DNA from: an uncultured Cohaesibacter sp.
Lineage (GTDB): Bacteria > Pseudomonadota > Alphaproteobacteria > Rhizobiales > Cohaesibacteraceae
NCBI RefSeq assembly: GCF_963677725.1
Contig: NZ_OY782507.1
Location: 2,294,001-2,358,000 of the forward strand
Direction: 5' to 3'
Length of the DNA stretch: 64,000 nt
A program made the translations under genes and the position numbers. Positions within the stretch are counted from its first letter, which is position 1. Each line of letters starts with the position of its first letter. A model generated the notes under the pieces. That model was not told where the DNA came from. It saw only the letters and a program-made list of their open reading frames with translations, and made no database searches. Below are positions 1 to 9,230 of the stretch, in pieces.

Positions 1-150
1 GCCCTCAAGAAACTAATCCGTCAACCAGCTCCGTCTATGCATTCATCAGACACCATCAAGCTCGATGGGCTGATCAATATATCCGACAAGATCGAGCGTT
101 TGTTTGCGCCGGACGGCAAAGGCGCGGAGATTGAAGCCGAAAAGGCCTGA
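1..150 (+). CDS. C-terminal end of an unidentified protein (partial)
   Basis: An open frame runs from the window edge to a TGA at 148-150, giving about 49 residues that end in EAEKA. The frame is in series with the glycosyltransferase starting 3 nt later, so it is probably the last part of the preceding gene of a polysaccharide operon. The fragment is charged, helical-looking and has no recognisable motif; its family cannot be told from this piece. Confidence 0.6.
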   Translation, partial: ALKKLIRQPAPSMHSSDTIKLDGLINISDKIERLFAPDGKGAEIEAEKA

Positions 151-153
151 ATT

Positions 154-1413
154 GTGACCGACAAGACCAAAATCGTCGTATTGCTGAAAGGCTATCCGCG
201 CCTTTCGGAAACCTTCATTGCGCAAGAATTGCTGGGGCTGGAGCGCGCGGGGCTGGAGTTGCACCTGGCTTCCATGCGTCACCCGACCGACAAGAAACGC
301 CACCCGGTGCATGATGAGATCAAGGCACCGGTTTTTTATCTGCCCGAATATCTCCATCAAGAGCCGCTGCGCGTGCTGCGCGGCTTGTGGAAGGCAACCA
401 AGGCACCCGGCTTTGGCAAGGCCTTCAAGCGCTTTCTTGGCCATCTGCCCAAGGATTTCACCCGCAATCGTATTCGCCGCTTTGGGCAGGCGGCGGTGCT
501 GGTCGCAGAATGGCCTGATGACGCGACGTGGCTCTATGCCCATTTCATTCATACGCCGGCCTCCGTGGCGCTCTATGCCAGCGAGATGATGAATATTCCA
601 TGGAGCATTTCGGCCCATGCCAAGGATATCTGGACCTCGGACGATTGGGATCTGGCGGAAAAGCTGACCCGTGCCAACTGGACAGCAACCTGCACCAAAA
701 CCGGTCATGAGCATCTGCAATCGCTGGCCGAGGATCCGAGCCGTGTGCATCTGAGCTATCACGGCCTTGATCTGGATCGCTTCGAGGGCAATCCGGTGCC
801 GCTTGAACCAAGGGATGGGTCGGATCCAGCCAATCCGGTGGTGTTGTTCAGTGTCGGGCGTCTTGTTGAGAAGAAGGGCTACGACACGCTGCTTGAGGCC
901 TTGTCGCTGCTGCCCAAAGACCTCAACTGGCGCTTTGATCATGCAGGCCACGGGCCTTACAAGAAACAGCTGGTTGCCCAGAGCGAGGCTCTGGGCATTG
1001 CTGACAAGATCAACTGGATGGGTGCTGTCGACCAGAAGGATGTGCTTGCGGGTTATCGCGCCTGTGACATTTTCACGCTGGCATGCAAAATCGCTGCTGA
1101 CGGCGACCGGGATGGTTTGCCCAATGTGCTGGTGGAAGCGGCCAGTCAGCAAAAATGCTGCGTTGCGACGCGTGTTTCGGCCATTCCCGAGCTATTCCGC
1201 GATAATGAGAATGGGTTGCTCGTTGAACCTGAACGGCCAGAAGAGTTGGCCCGCGCGCTGGAACGGGCAATTGTCGATCCGGCCTTGCGGGTGCGATTGG
1301 GTGCTGAGGCGGAAAGGGATGTACGCAAGGATTTCGACCATAAGGTCAGTGTGTCCTTCTTGAAATCCCTGTTCATCGGCCCGGCAGGGGACGATCAGGC
1401 CCACGCCTCTTAA
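154..1413 (+). CDS. GT4-family glycosyltransferase (exopolysaccharide type)
   Basis: A 419-residue GT-B glycosyltransferase that would transfer a sugar from a nucleotide-sugar donor to a growing polysaccharide at the cytoplasmic face. The N-terminus has the KGYPRLSETFI motif typical of WcaL-like exopolysaccharide transferases. The C-terminal half (about residues 225-400) is a GT1/GT4 donor-binding domain with SVGRLVEKKGYDTLLEAL and the DGLPNVLVEAAS acidic motif. The start is a GTG 3 nt after the previous stop, suggesting translational coupling; no better ATG exists in the conserved N-terminus. The donor and acceptor sugars cannot be told. It is followed 45 nt later by a second glycosyltransferase gene, so both probably belong to one operon. 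Confidence 0.85.
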   Translation: MTDKTKIVVLLKGYPRLSETFIAQELLGLERAGLELHLASMRHPTDKKRHPVHDEIKAPVFYLPEYLHQEPLRVLRGLWKATKAPGFGKAFKRFLGHLPKDFTRNRIRRFGQAAVLVAEWPDDATWLYAHFIHTPASVALYASEMMNIPWSISAHAKDIWTSDDWDLAEKLTRANWTATCTKTGHEHLQSLAEDPSRVHLSYHGLDLDRFEGNPVPLEPRDGSDPANPVVLFSVGRLVEKKGYDTLLEALSLLPKDLNWRFDHAGHGPYKKQLVAQSEALGIADKINWMGAVDQKDVLAGYRACDIFTLACKIAADGDRDGLPNVLVEAASQQKCCVATRVSAIPELFRDNENGLLVEPERPEELARALERAIVDPALRVRLGAEAERDVRKDFDHKVSVSFLKSLFIGPAGDDQAHAS

Positions 1414-1458
1414 ACCGCAGATCGGCGGACAATTCATAGTCTGGAAGGATGAAACAGG

Positions 1459-2619
1459 ATGGATAAGCAGAACGGGTCTGGCCGTGCGCGTGGCACCAGG
1501 GTGATGTTCTATGTGCAGCATTTGCTGGGCATCGGCCATTTGGCGCGCGCCAGCCGCATTTCTGCAGCATTGGCCCAAGATGGCTTCGATGTGACCGTGG
1601 TGACCGGAGGCATGCGGGTTGACGGCTTTCCCAGCGAAGGCATCAAGCATGTGGCCTTACCCGGCATCTCTTCGGACAATGCGAGCTTTTCCAAACTGAT
1701 CGACGAGCATGGCAATCCGGTGGATGATGCCTTCAAGGCGATGCGGTCCGAACTGCTGATCAAAACCTATCACGAGATTGCCCCGGACTTCCTGCTGATA
1801 GAGGCCTTTCCGTTCGGCCGCCGTCAGGTGCGGTTCGAATTGTTGCCCTTGTTGGAAACCATTCGGGCGGGCGATGAAAAGCCGATCGTCATCGGCTCGG
1901 TGCGCGATATCCTGCAGGAAAAGATCAAACCCGGCCGCAACGAGGATACGGTTGAGTATATCGATCAGTATTTTGATCATGTCTTTGTTCATGGCGACCC
2001 GGATTTCGTGCCGTTCGAGGCGACCTTCCCGCTTTTTGACCGGATCAAGGACAAGGTCCATTATACCGGACTTGTTGCGGCCCCATTGCCAGATGAGCCG
2101 AAAGACAAGTTTGCCGTTTTGGTATCGGCAGGAGGGGGCGCGGTCGGTCTCGATCTCGTGATGGCGAGCCTTGAGGCTGCCAAGGATAGCCCCATACCGG
2201 GACCCTGGTGCGTTATCACCGGGCCCAATCTGCCGCAGACGGAATTTGAACAATTGCGCGAGACGGCCCCGTCCCATGTTCGGATTGAACGATTCCGGAC
2301 CGATTTTGCCAGCCTGCTGAAGGGGGCCACCCTGTCGATCTCACAATCGGGCTATAACACGGTCTGTGATATTTTGAGGGCGCAGTGTGGCAGTGTTCTG
2401 GTGCCTTATACCAGTGGGGGGGAAACCGAACAGACCCGCCGGGCAGAGGCGCTTGAAGCACTTGGTTTGGCGACTTATTTGAACACGGACGATCTGAGCG
2501 GCTCGACCATTGCGGCGGCGATGCGGGACGAACTGGACAGAATGAAGCAAAATCATGCCATGCAGATTTCCCTTGATGGGGCCAAAAGGGTTGCACAGCT
2601 TCTGTCTCAACTTGCCTGA
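1459..2619 (+). CDS. GT28-like glycosyltransferase (COG4671-type)
   Basis: A 386-residue predicted GT-B enzyme. The N-terminus reads MFYVQHLLGIGHLARASRIS, the GxGHxxR pattern of MurG/MGT-like transferases, and the C-terminal domain contains SAGGGAVG and SQSGYNTVCDILR, the donor-binding region of the GT28 group (about residues 215-310). Such proteins are usually annotated as predicted glycosyl transferase. The ATG is at 1459, after GGAAGGATGAAACAGG, which can act as ribosome binding site. It sits between the GT4 gene and the ABC-like gene on the same strand, so a role in the same polysaccharide pathway is inferred from context only. Confidence 0.75.
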   Translation: MDKQNGSGRARGTRVMFYVQHLLGIGHLARASRISAALAQDGFDVTVVTGGMRVDGFPSEGIKHVALPGISSDNASFSKLIDEHGNPVDDAFKAMRSELLIKTYHEIAPDFLLIEAFPFGRRQVRFELLPLLETIRAGDEKPIVIGSVRDILQEKIKPGRNEDTVEYIDQYFDHVFVHGDPDFVPFEATFPLFDRIKDKVHYTGLVAAPLPDEPKDKFAVLVSAGGGAVGLDLVMASLEAAKDSPIPGPWCVITGPNLPQTEFEQLRETAPSHVRIERFRTDFASLLKGATLSISQSGYNTVCDILRAQCGSVLVPYTSGGETEQTRRAEALEALGLATYLNTDDLSGSTIAAAMRDELDRMKQNHAMQISLDGAKRVAQLLSQLA

Positions 2620-2712
2620 CCAGATTTGATTTTCTCTTGAAAAGACCGGCTTGATGCGTCCCTATGCTTGCCAGTAAGTGGCGATGCCGTAAGTGCGTGT
2701 ATAAGGGTGAGC

Positions 2713-5433
2713 ATGGAACGAAACCTGATTCGATATATCTGGACGCATACCAAGAAAGAGCAACTTGTTGTTCTATTCCTCGTCCTGTTGTCGATGGTCC
2801 CTTATTATCTGGCACTTGATCTGCCCAAGCAGATCGTCAATGGGCCAATTCAGGGACAAGGTTTCGAAAGCAAAGGGGCCACCCAGCTCTTTTTCCAGAC
2901 CATCATCGACCTGCCTTTCATTGGAAAGGTCGAGCTGTTTCCCGGCATGGAACTGGACCGGCTCGATTCCCTGTGGGCCTTGAGTGCGCTGTTTCTGGCT
3001 TTTGTCATTATCAAGGGCATTTTCAAACTCAATATCAACACCCTCAAAGGACGGCTCGGTGAGCGCCTGTTGCGTCGCATCCGCTATGAGCTGGTTGATC
3101 GCATCCTTCGCTTTCCTACCAGCTATTTCAAACGGGCCAAGGCTGGTGAAATTTCGAGCATGGTCAAGGATGAGGTCGAGCCTATGGGCGGCTTTGCCGG
3201 GGATGCCTTTGTCCAGCCAGCCTTGCTTGGCGGGCAGGCACTGACCGCACTGACCTTCATTTTCGTCCAGCATTTCTGGCTTGGCATGATCGCCATGTGC
3301 ATGGCTCTGTTTCAGGCGTTCCTGATCCCCAAAATGCGAATGCGGCTGATAGAGTTGGGCCGGCAGCGGCAATTGACCGCGCGGGAACTGGCGGGCCGGG
3401 TGAGCGAAATCATCGATGGCATCCAAACCATCCATGCCTATGATACGTCCAATTATGAGCGCGCCGGGATCGGGAGCCTGTTGGCGAGGATTTTCCGGAT
3501 CCGCTACGACATTTACCAATGGAAGTTTTTCGTCAAGTTTCTCAATAACTTCCTAGCCCAACTAACACCCTTTCTATTTTATAGCATCGGCGGATATTTG
3601 ACGATCAAGGGCGATCTGGATGTGGGGCAGCTGGTGGCGGTGATCAATGCCTATAGCGAACTGCCCGGCCCCTTAAAGGAGCTGATCGACTGGGATCTGG
3701 CACGGCAGGATGTGCAGGTCAAATATGAGCAGGTGATCGAGCAATTCGAGCATGGCGAGATGCTGGAGCCGGACATGCAGGCGATCAACGGCAATGCCGA
3801 TCAGCCCCTGCCTCTGCCCCTATGCGCTGCCAATGTGACCTTGGAGGATGATTCAGGCGCGGTGCTGTTGCGCAATGCCAGCATCCGGATTGAAAAAGGG
3901 GAAACCGTTGCCTTTGTCGGTGGGGCGAGCAGTGGCGCGTCTCCTCTGGCCGAGGCCCTCTCACGCCTTTTGCCACCATCGAGCGGGCGCATTCAGGCCG
4001 CACATGTCGATCTCTACAGCCTGCCGGAGACCATCACCGGGCGGCGTATTTCCTATGCTTCCAACAATCCCTATCTGTTTGTCGGCACGCTGAAGGAAAA
4101 TCTGACCTATGGGCTAAAGCATGAACCGGTGGCCGTTCATTTGGTGCCTGAAAGCGAGCAGGTTCGGAAAAAATGGGATCTTGCGGAAGCCAAGCGGACA
4201 GGCAATCCGACGCTCGATATCGATTCCGACTGGGTGTCGGAAAATAGTATATTCCAATCCGGCGCCGGTGCTGACAATGGCTTTGAAGCAGCACGTGTGG
4301 TTTTGGACGCAGTTCAGCTGACCGGTGACATTCTCGACTTTGCCCTTAATACGACCGTTGATCTGAAGGCCAACCCGGATATTCCAGAGACCGTTCTTAA
4401 TCTGCGCAAGGATTTCCGACAGGAGCTGGAAGCCCGCGGCATTACCGATCTTGTGGTGCCGTTCGAATTTGAAGGCTTCAATGATCAGGCGATGCTGATC
4501 GAAAACTTCCTGTTTGGCAATGTGGTCGATACGGAAAATACCATGCCGCAAATTGCCAACAATCCACATTTTGGCAAGGTGATGTCCGATACGGGGCTGG
4601 ATGTGGATTTTTTCGAAATGGGTCGGACGATTGCCTCCAACCTCGTCGAATTGTTTGCCGATCTGCCCGAAGACCATCCCTTCTTCCAGAATCTCGACCA
4701 TATTTCAGCCGAAGACATTGCGGAGCTTGGCAAAATCCTGCCCAAAGTGGAAAATCGCGCGATGCGTCAGGTGAAGCGGCAATATACCATTCCCTTCATT
4801 CGGCTGGCGGCCATTTATATCGAGCCACGCTATCGTCTCGGTTTGTTGACGGATAGGATGAAGACCAAGATCATCGCGGCCCGCAAACGGTTCCATGCGG
4901 AGCTGGATTCCGATCTGCTCAACCTGATGGATCCCTACGAGGCGGATAACTATCTCTCTTCGGCCAATTTGTTGGAAAATATCCTGTTTGGCAAAGTGGA
5001 TATCAGTTACGGCGATGCCTCGCGGCAGATCCGCTCGATCCTTGGAGATCTCCTCAGCCGTCATCAGGAACTGAATTTTGCCATCATGAAGCTGGGTCTC
5101 GACTTCAATGTCGGAGCGGGCGGCAGACTGTTGACCGAGGCCCAACGGATCAAGGTGGGGCTGGCACGGGCCATTATCCGCCGCTCGGATTATTATGTCC
5201 TCAATCGTCCAATTGCCGGCTTTGACCCTGATATTCAAGACGAAATTGTCCGTGACACACTGGCTTTGCTGAGTGAATCAGCGGACAATCCGGGCGTAAT
5301 CTGGGTCCTTTCACATGAGAGGTTTACGAAGTTTTTCCAGCGTGTTAGCATCTTCGAGCAGGGCACATTAAAAGAAGATTGTGCTCTTGAAGACTACATT
5401 CAAAAAACTAAATCTAATAAAGAACTAGTCTAG
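2713..5433 (+). CDS. ABC-transporter-like protein with degenerate ATPase domain and large insertion
   Basis: A 906-residue protein with an exporter-type transmembrane domain (about residues 15-320) followed by a nucleotide-binding domain that has lost its catalytic signature. The Walker A position reads GGASSGASP (403-411), with Ala409 where Lys is required. The Q-loop Gln is replaced (SNNPYLF), the signature LSGGQ reads LTEAQ, and the Walker B Asp-Glu reads Asn-Arg (YYVLNRP). The H-loop His in LSHERF is kept. About 290 residues (roughly 465-755) are inserted between the Q-loop and signature regions. An E-N-x-x-[YF]-G motif occurs three times (near residues 462, 597 and 755), hinting that ATPase-domain segments were duplicated. 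ATG 2713 is chosen because AAGGGTGAGC precedes it; an upstream TTG at 2668 is less likely. Its substrate is unknown. Confidence 0.8.
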   Translation: MERNLIRYIWTHTKKEQLVVLFLVLLSMVPYYLALDLPKQIVNGPIQGQGFESKGATQLFFQTIIDLPFIGKVELFPGMELDRLDSLWALSALFLAFVIIKGIFKLNINTLKGRLGERLLRRIRYELVDRILRFPTSYFKRAKAGEISSMVKDEVEPMGGFAGDAFVQPALLGGQALTALTFIFVQHFWLGMIAMCMALFQAFLIPKMRMRLIELGRQRQLTARELAGRVSEIIDGIQTIHAYDTSNYERAGIGSLLARIFRIRYDIYQWKFFVKFLNNFLAQLTPFLFYSIGGYLTIKGDLDVGQLVAVINAYSELPGPLKELIDWDLARQDVQVKYEQVIEQFEHGEMLEPDMQAINGNADQPLPLPLCAANVTLEDDSGAVLLRNASIRIEKGETVAFVGGASSGASPLAEALSRLLPPSSGRIQAAHVDLYSLPETITGRRISYASNNPYLFVGTLKENLTYGLKHEPVAVHLVPESEQVRKKWDLAEAKRTGNPTLDIDSDWVSENSIFQSGAGADNGFEAARVVLDAVQLTGDILDFALNTTVDLKANPDIPETVLNLRKDFRQELEARGITDLVVPFEFEGFNDQAMLIENFLFGNVVDTENTMPQIANNPHFGKVMSDTGLDVDFFEMGRTIASNLVELFADLPEDHPFFQNLDHISAEDIAELGKILPKVENRAMRQVKRQYTIPFIRLAAIYIEPRYRLGLLTDRMKTKIIAARKRFHAELDSDLLNLMDPYEADNYLSSANLLENILFGKVDISYGDASRQIRSILGDLLSRHQELNFAIMKLGLDFNVGAGGRLLTEAQRIKVGLARAIIRRSDYYVLNRPIAGFDPDIQDEIVRDTLALLSESADNPGVIWVLSHERFTKFFQRVSIFEQGTLKEDCALEDYIQKTKSNKELV

Positions 5434-5488
5434 CATCGTTGTTTCTCTGAACCTCAAAACCCATAAATTCGGGTGAAGGACCTCGCAG

Positions 5489-5935
5489 ATGCTGTTGTGT
5501 GATGAAGTCGAGACGCTGACACATACGTCATTGTTCGAATGCCTGGATAAGACCAAACTCAAACTCTTGGCATTCAATTCTGATCGCGTGAAATTCATGC
5601 CCGGGCAAACCCTGTTTGCGCGCGGCGATGAAGGTGACTTCGCATTTGTGGTTCTCAGTGGTCAGGTGGATCTGTTTGTCGATGTCGGCGAAGGGCATCG
5701 CCAGAAAATCCGCGAAGCATCCAATGGCGACTTGATCGGCGAAATGGCGGTCATTGCCAACCGCCCACACCAGAAAACCGCGATTGCCAAGACCTCGACC
5801 GATAGCCTCAAGATCGGCAAGCAATGTTTCCTGAAGGTCATTGAGGGCTGCCCGAAAACCTCGGCGAATGTGATTTCCCATTTGGGACACCGCCTGTCTG
5901 AAGAAACCCGAACTATGGAAAATCCGGTTTCCTAA
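5489..5935 (+). CDS. Stand-alone cyclic-nucleotide-binding domain protein
   Basis: A 148-residue protein made almost entirely of one Crp-type cyclic-nucleotide-binding beta-barrel. Visible motifs are LFARGDEGDFAFVVLSGQVDLF and the phosphate-binding-cassette region NGDLIGEMAVIANRPHQKT. It has no helix-turn-helix, so it is not a Crp/Fnr transcription factor by itself. In the cassette the usual GExxxxxxxxRxA pattern is altered (GEMAVIANRPHQKTA keeps GE but the Arg lies earlier), so cAMP or cGMP binding is uncertain. It begins 55 nt after the degenerate ABC-like gene with a GAAGGA ribosome binding site and is probably co-transcribed with it; a sensor or regulatory subunit for that protein is inferred. 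Confidence 0.8.
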   Translation: MLLCDEVETLTHTSLFECLDKTKLKLLAFNSDRVKFMPGQTLFARGDEGDFAFVVLSGQVDLFVDVGEGHRQKIREASNGDLIGEMAVIANRPHQKTAIAKTSTDSLKIGKQCFLKVIEGCPKTSANVISHLGHRLSEETRTMENPVS

Positions 5936-6053
5936 GGGCCTTGTCTGTCACGTCTCCTATCCCCCAACAATCCGTTTCAGTCATTTGATAGCGATGCCCG
6001 TTAAGCCTTGATGCGCGGTCTTTCGTGATGGCTGTTCCGCGCCTTTTGCCAGA

Positions 6054-6821
6054 TCAGGCAATAAGATCCGCCGGGTCGATCCAGTGACATGCCTTATGGC
6101 GCGTGGTGAGCTCGAACAAACGCGTCAGAAAGCGCGCAGCCTGATCGTCATGAACCAGATGGTGGGTCAGAATGCCGATGGGGTGACCCCCGTGCCCGGT
6201 TCGAATCAGACCGGTCATCTCGTCAAACAACTCATCCGAAGGGCGCCCAATGCTGCCAGCCTTCCAATTGATGATATCTACATGAGTGTCGTGGAAAGGC
6301 AGAGCATGTGACGCTTTCCAGTCGGACTTTCTATCATGGAAAGTCGACAGCGCCCGATAGCCGATTGTGGCCAAAGGATCGACCAGAGCCGGATTAATCC
6401 GGTTCCAGGGCGGCACCAGCATCGCGATGAATTGCTCTTTATAGAGACACTCCAGTTTAGAAAACCCCGCCTCCAGCTCCGCGAACACGGTCTCAGCAGG
6501 GCGATGGAGGCCCAGTTCCTGCTTTTTCGCAGGTGGTGTGGCATGGTTCTGGTGCGACCAGCCATGAACGGCAACGCGGACAAGACCGGAACCACGGGCT
6601 ACCAGCTCGGTTTGCAGAGCCTCACCGGTTTGCTCAGGGATGACGGCCAGCAGGGCCGGGATGGCGTGATGGTCTGCCAGATCAAGAAAGCTGGTGAGTT
6701 TGTCGCTGGGGTCAACCGCGTCATCATCGCGGAGCCACAGCCTAATCGGGCCTTTCTCTTTGGTGCGCCAATCAAGGGCGTCAATAAAATCCTGTTCGGC
6801 TGCTGTCATGAGGAGATCCAT
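6054..6821 (-). CDS. Polysaccharide deacetylase family protein
   Basis: About 255 residues with the fold of NodB/polysaccharide deacetylases, metal-dependent enzymes that remove N- or O-acetyl groups from glycans. Visible elements are LRDDDAVDPSD near residue 30 (metal-binding Asp pair) and VHGWSHQNH near residue 85 (His-x3-His-like metal site), followed by LVPPWNRI. No signal peptide is seen, so it may act on a cytoplasmic or lipid-linked intermediate. ATG 6821 is preferred over an upstream TTG; a second ATG at 6809 is also possible. The gene lies 41 nt downstream of a glycosyltransferase on the same strand. Substrate unknown. Confidence 0.75.
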   Translation of the reverse strand: MDLLMTAAEQDFIDALDWRTKEKGPIRLWLRDDDAVDPSDKLTSFLDLADHHAIPALLAVIPEQTGEALQTELVARGSGLVRVAVHGWSHQNHATPPAKKQELGLHRPAETVFAELEAGFSKLECLYKEQFIAMLVPPWNRINPALVDPLATIGYRALSTFHDRKSDWKASHALPFHDTHVDIINWKAGSIGRPSDELFDEMTGLIRTGHGGHPIGILTHHLVHDDQAARFLTRLFELTTRHKACHWIDPADLIA

Positions 6822-6862
6822 ATTCAATCGGTCCGGTCCGTTGGTGTCTTTTTGATGCAGGC

Positions 6863-7978
6863 TCAGAGCGGTGCGCCTTTATAGCGCTCAACTGCCTTGT
6901 GCAAAATTGCGTCGATCCGCGCGGCGGCGGTTTCAAAGGAATGGTCGGCAAAGACTTCGGCGCGGGCCAGATCACTCAGCCGGATGCGCTTTTCTTCGTC
7001 CTGCAGCAGACTGCGCGTGACGCTGGCAAAGCTTGCCGGATCATGGCGGCTTACCAGAGAGCCACCCTTCTGCCCATTGACCACCTCCGGCACGCCCGCA
7101 ATGTCATAGGCCACCACCGGCACGCCCATGGCTTGGGCTTCGAGATAGGCAAGGCCATAGGCCTCGCCTATGCCGGGCCAAAGATAGAGGGTGGACCGGG
7201 CAAGCAAGTGGCGAACCATGTCTGGCGATTGTTGGCCATGAAAGGTGATCCGGTCCGGGCCAAAGGCAGCAAACAAGCTCTCGACCTGAGCCCGCTCCGG
7301 GCCATCGCCAACAATATCAAGATGCCACGGCTCAGCTGTGAGCAAGCTGAGCGCTTCGCTCAAATGGCGATAGCTTTCCAACTTGTCCCCCGGACGCATC
7401 ATCGCAACGGTTACCAAGGCCTGAGAGGGTCGGCCAGCGGCGGGTGGCGCGTCGCGGAAGGCATCGATTTTCAGGAATGGCTTGATCTGATCAATCCGAA
7501 CATTTGGGTTGGCTTCTAACAAGCCGTGCGCATCACGCTTTGTGATGCAAATGTTGGATGCTGCCTGCCCGATGGCCTCGCGGACAAATTCCTGCAAAGG
7601 CGCCCATCCTGCCGCATCACGGCGTTGGGAGTGGGAGGCTTCAAGGGTCACATAGGGAATGGCATATTTGCGGCAGAGCGCCGGGCCGAGCAGATCGGGG
7701 GACTTGTAATAGGGGTGATAGCAGAACCAGAGATCGGGCCGGTCGTTTTCCCGCCCCAGCCACGCGTCGAGGCGCTGGAACTCCAGATCGGCGGCCTTGC
7801 GAATTTCGACCACCCCTGCCCCATTCGGCTCTTTGGTGAAGGTGCGCAATTGAGACGCCAATGCCACCTGATGGCCTTTTTCCCTCATCGCCTCAAGCAG
7901 CAATCGCGCCATCAAGCGGTCACCGGATGGCACCGGATGGTCAGGGGATTTCAGCGGGGCATAAAAAGAAATCTTCAT
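6863..7978 (-). CDS. GT4-family glycosyltransferase
   Basis: A 371-residue GT-B transferase. It begins KISFYAPLKSPDHPVPSGDRLMARLLL, the usual N-terminal domain start of this group, and has VGDGPERAQVESL and the GIGEAYGLAYLEAQAMGVPVVAYD donor-binding motif near residues 275-300. ATG 7978 is chosen because it begins exactly at the first core beta-strand; it lies 5 nt after the stop of the lyase-like gene, so the two are likely translated from one message. It shares the operon with the deacetylase downstream. Sugar specificity cannot be read from sequence. Confidence 0.85.
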   Translation of the reverse strand: MKISFYAPLKSPDHPVPSGDRLMARLLLEAMREKGHQVALASQLRTFTKEPNGAGVVEIRKAADLEFQRLDAWLGRENDRPDLWFCYHPYYKSPDLLGPALCRKYAIPYVTLEASHSQRRDAAGWAPLQEFVREAIGQAASNICITKRDAHGLLEANPNVRIDQIKPFLKIDAFRDAPPAAGRPSQALVTVAMMRPGDKLESYRHLSEALSLLTAEPWHLDIVGDGPERAQVESLFAAFGPDRITFHGQQSPDMVRHLLARSTLYLWPGIGEAYGLAYLEAQAMGVPVVAYDIAGVPEVVNGQKGGSLVSRHDPASFASVTRSLLQDEEKRIRLSDLARAEVFADHSFETAAARIDAILHKAVERYKGAPL

Positions 7979-7983
7979 ATTTT

Positions 7984-8970
7984 TCAATATCTTATCGTTT
8001 TGCAAAGCCGTTTGTCCCTCAGCACATCCATACAGTCTGCCGAGCGGACAAAATTGTCATAATAGACAGTCCAGTTGTTTGGGGCCGGGTCGCGGTAGAG
8101 GCCGAATTTGAAATAGTGATTGGGGCCGAGACCTTTGGCCTGTTGGCCGATCGTGCCTTTGATTGTAGCCAGATGCAGGCCATTGGCAAATAATTCCAGA
8201 TGCCCATCCCCATTCGCCCCCGGCTTGGCATAGACAGCGAAGTCGATCCAGCCAGAGGTGGCGGGCGGCATGGAATTGCCATAGGTCGTGAGCTTGATCT
8301 TGTCCGTGCAGGCGGAAAACCGAGAATTGGTCTTTGGCGTGACGCCCGCCTCCCGGGCCACCAAGGCCCGCATTTGGCCCTGTTTCGGCCGCAGCGAAAC
8401 CGGCGCGTCACCATTGGTGCATCCGCCCTGGTCCCTTATGCCCTTGTTAAGCGGTGCGGGATGAAAATTGGCCTCAACTGTGGCAAATATCTTGCCATGC
8501 TTCATGCGCAAAGCCAGATAGGGGCTGATGGCCTGCATCTGGGTCGTGCCGGATTCCCGCTTCCATTGGGCAAAGACAAAGCGATGATGTCGTTTGGGAA
8601 TTGGCTCCTCAAAGCGAATTGAGATGCCGTACCAAACCCCGTGGCCAACGGGCACACGAGAGGCCGTTTTCTCCCAGATTTCCGCCCGTTCACTGCACTT
8701 TTCTTCATCGGGTTGGCAGGCGTGGGTGACGGTGAGTTTCAGCGCCTGTTTGCCAGAGCGCACAATGTCGGACTGGAAGGCATACCCGCCCGCATCCTGT
8801 TCTTTGGTCAGTCGATAGTAAAGGCCACAGGATTGGGAAAAGCCTTTCCCCTCAAAGCCATCTTCGATTTTGGTGCGATAGTCCCATGGGGTGCCCCCGG
8901 CTGGACCAGCAGCGAGAGCGGAAGCGGTCCAAAGGCACCACAGAATAGACACGGCAACTTTGCGTCTCAC
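7984..8970 (-). CDS. Secreted heparin-lyase-I-like polysaccharide lyase
   Basis: A 328-residue protein with a cleavable signal peptide ([21 protein letters not shown]), so it should act in the periplasm or outside. The mature part resembles the heparin lyase I / PL7-PL20-like jelly-roll family: an F-E-G start, [29 protein letters not shown], and the C-terminal [17 protein letters not shown] strand typical of these lectin-like folds. Two Cys-rich segments ([17 protein letters not shown]) may form disulfides. It is first in a - strand operon with a glycosyltransferase and a deacetylase, so it may trim or turn over the polysaccharide made here. The actual substrate is unknown and lyase activity is inferred from family resemblance. 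Confidence 0.7.
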   Translation of the reverse strand: MRRKVAVSILWCLWTASALAAGPAGGTPWDYRTKIEDGFEGKGFSQSCGLYYRLTKEQDAGGYAFQSDIVRSGKQALKLTVTHACQPDEEKCSERAEIWEKTASRVPVGHGVWYGISIRFEEPIPKRHHRFVFAQWKRESGTTQMQAISPYLALRMKHGKIFATVEANFHPAPLNKGIRDQGGCTNGDAPVSLRPKQGQMRALVAREAGVTPKTNSRFSACTDKIKLTTYGNSMPPATSGWIDFAVYAKPGANGDGHLELFANGLHLATIKGTIGQQAKGLGPNHYFKFGLYRDPAPNNWTVYYDNFVRSADCMDVLRDKRLCKTIRY

Positions 8971-9230
8971 AAAGGACTCCTTCCTTCTCGCGAATAGTCG
9001 ATGGGGTGGCTGAGACTTGTAGATGGGAATTCAACCCGTCATTTCAATCAGTTCGAACCCGCATCCGGTTGCCTCTTCGGACTTGCTGCCCACAAACGAC
9101 CGGGCAGCCTTGCAAACCGCCCAAAGTCATGGAAATTCACGATTTTGATGCCTATATTGCCCGTCACAGGGTGAGGTTGGTTCAAGATCCCCCGCGCTAT
9201 GTCCCATTTGAAGAGAAGCGAGTTTTCATC

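Noticed and set aside
46-1152. Long open frame of 368 codons on the - strand
   Set aside because: It is antisense to the clearly conserved GT4 gene, has no family motif and no ribosome binding site; a by-product of GC-rich codon use.
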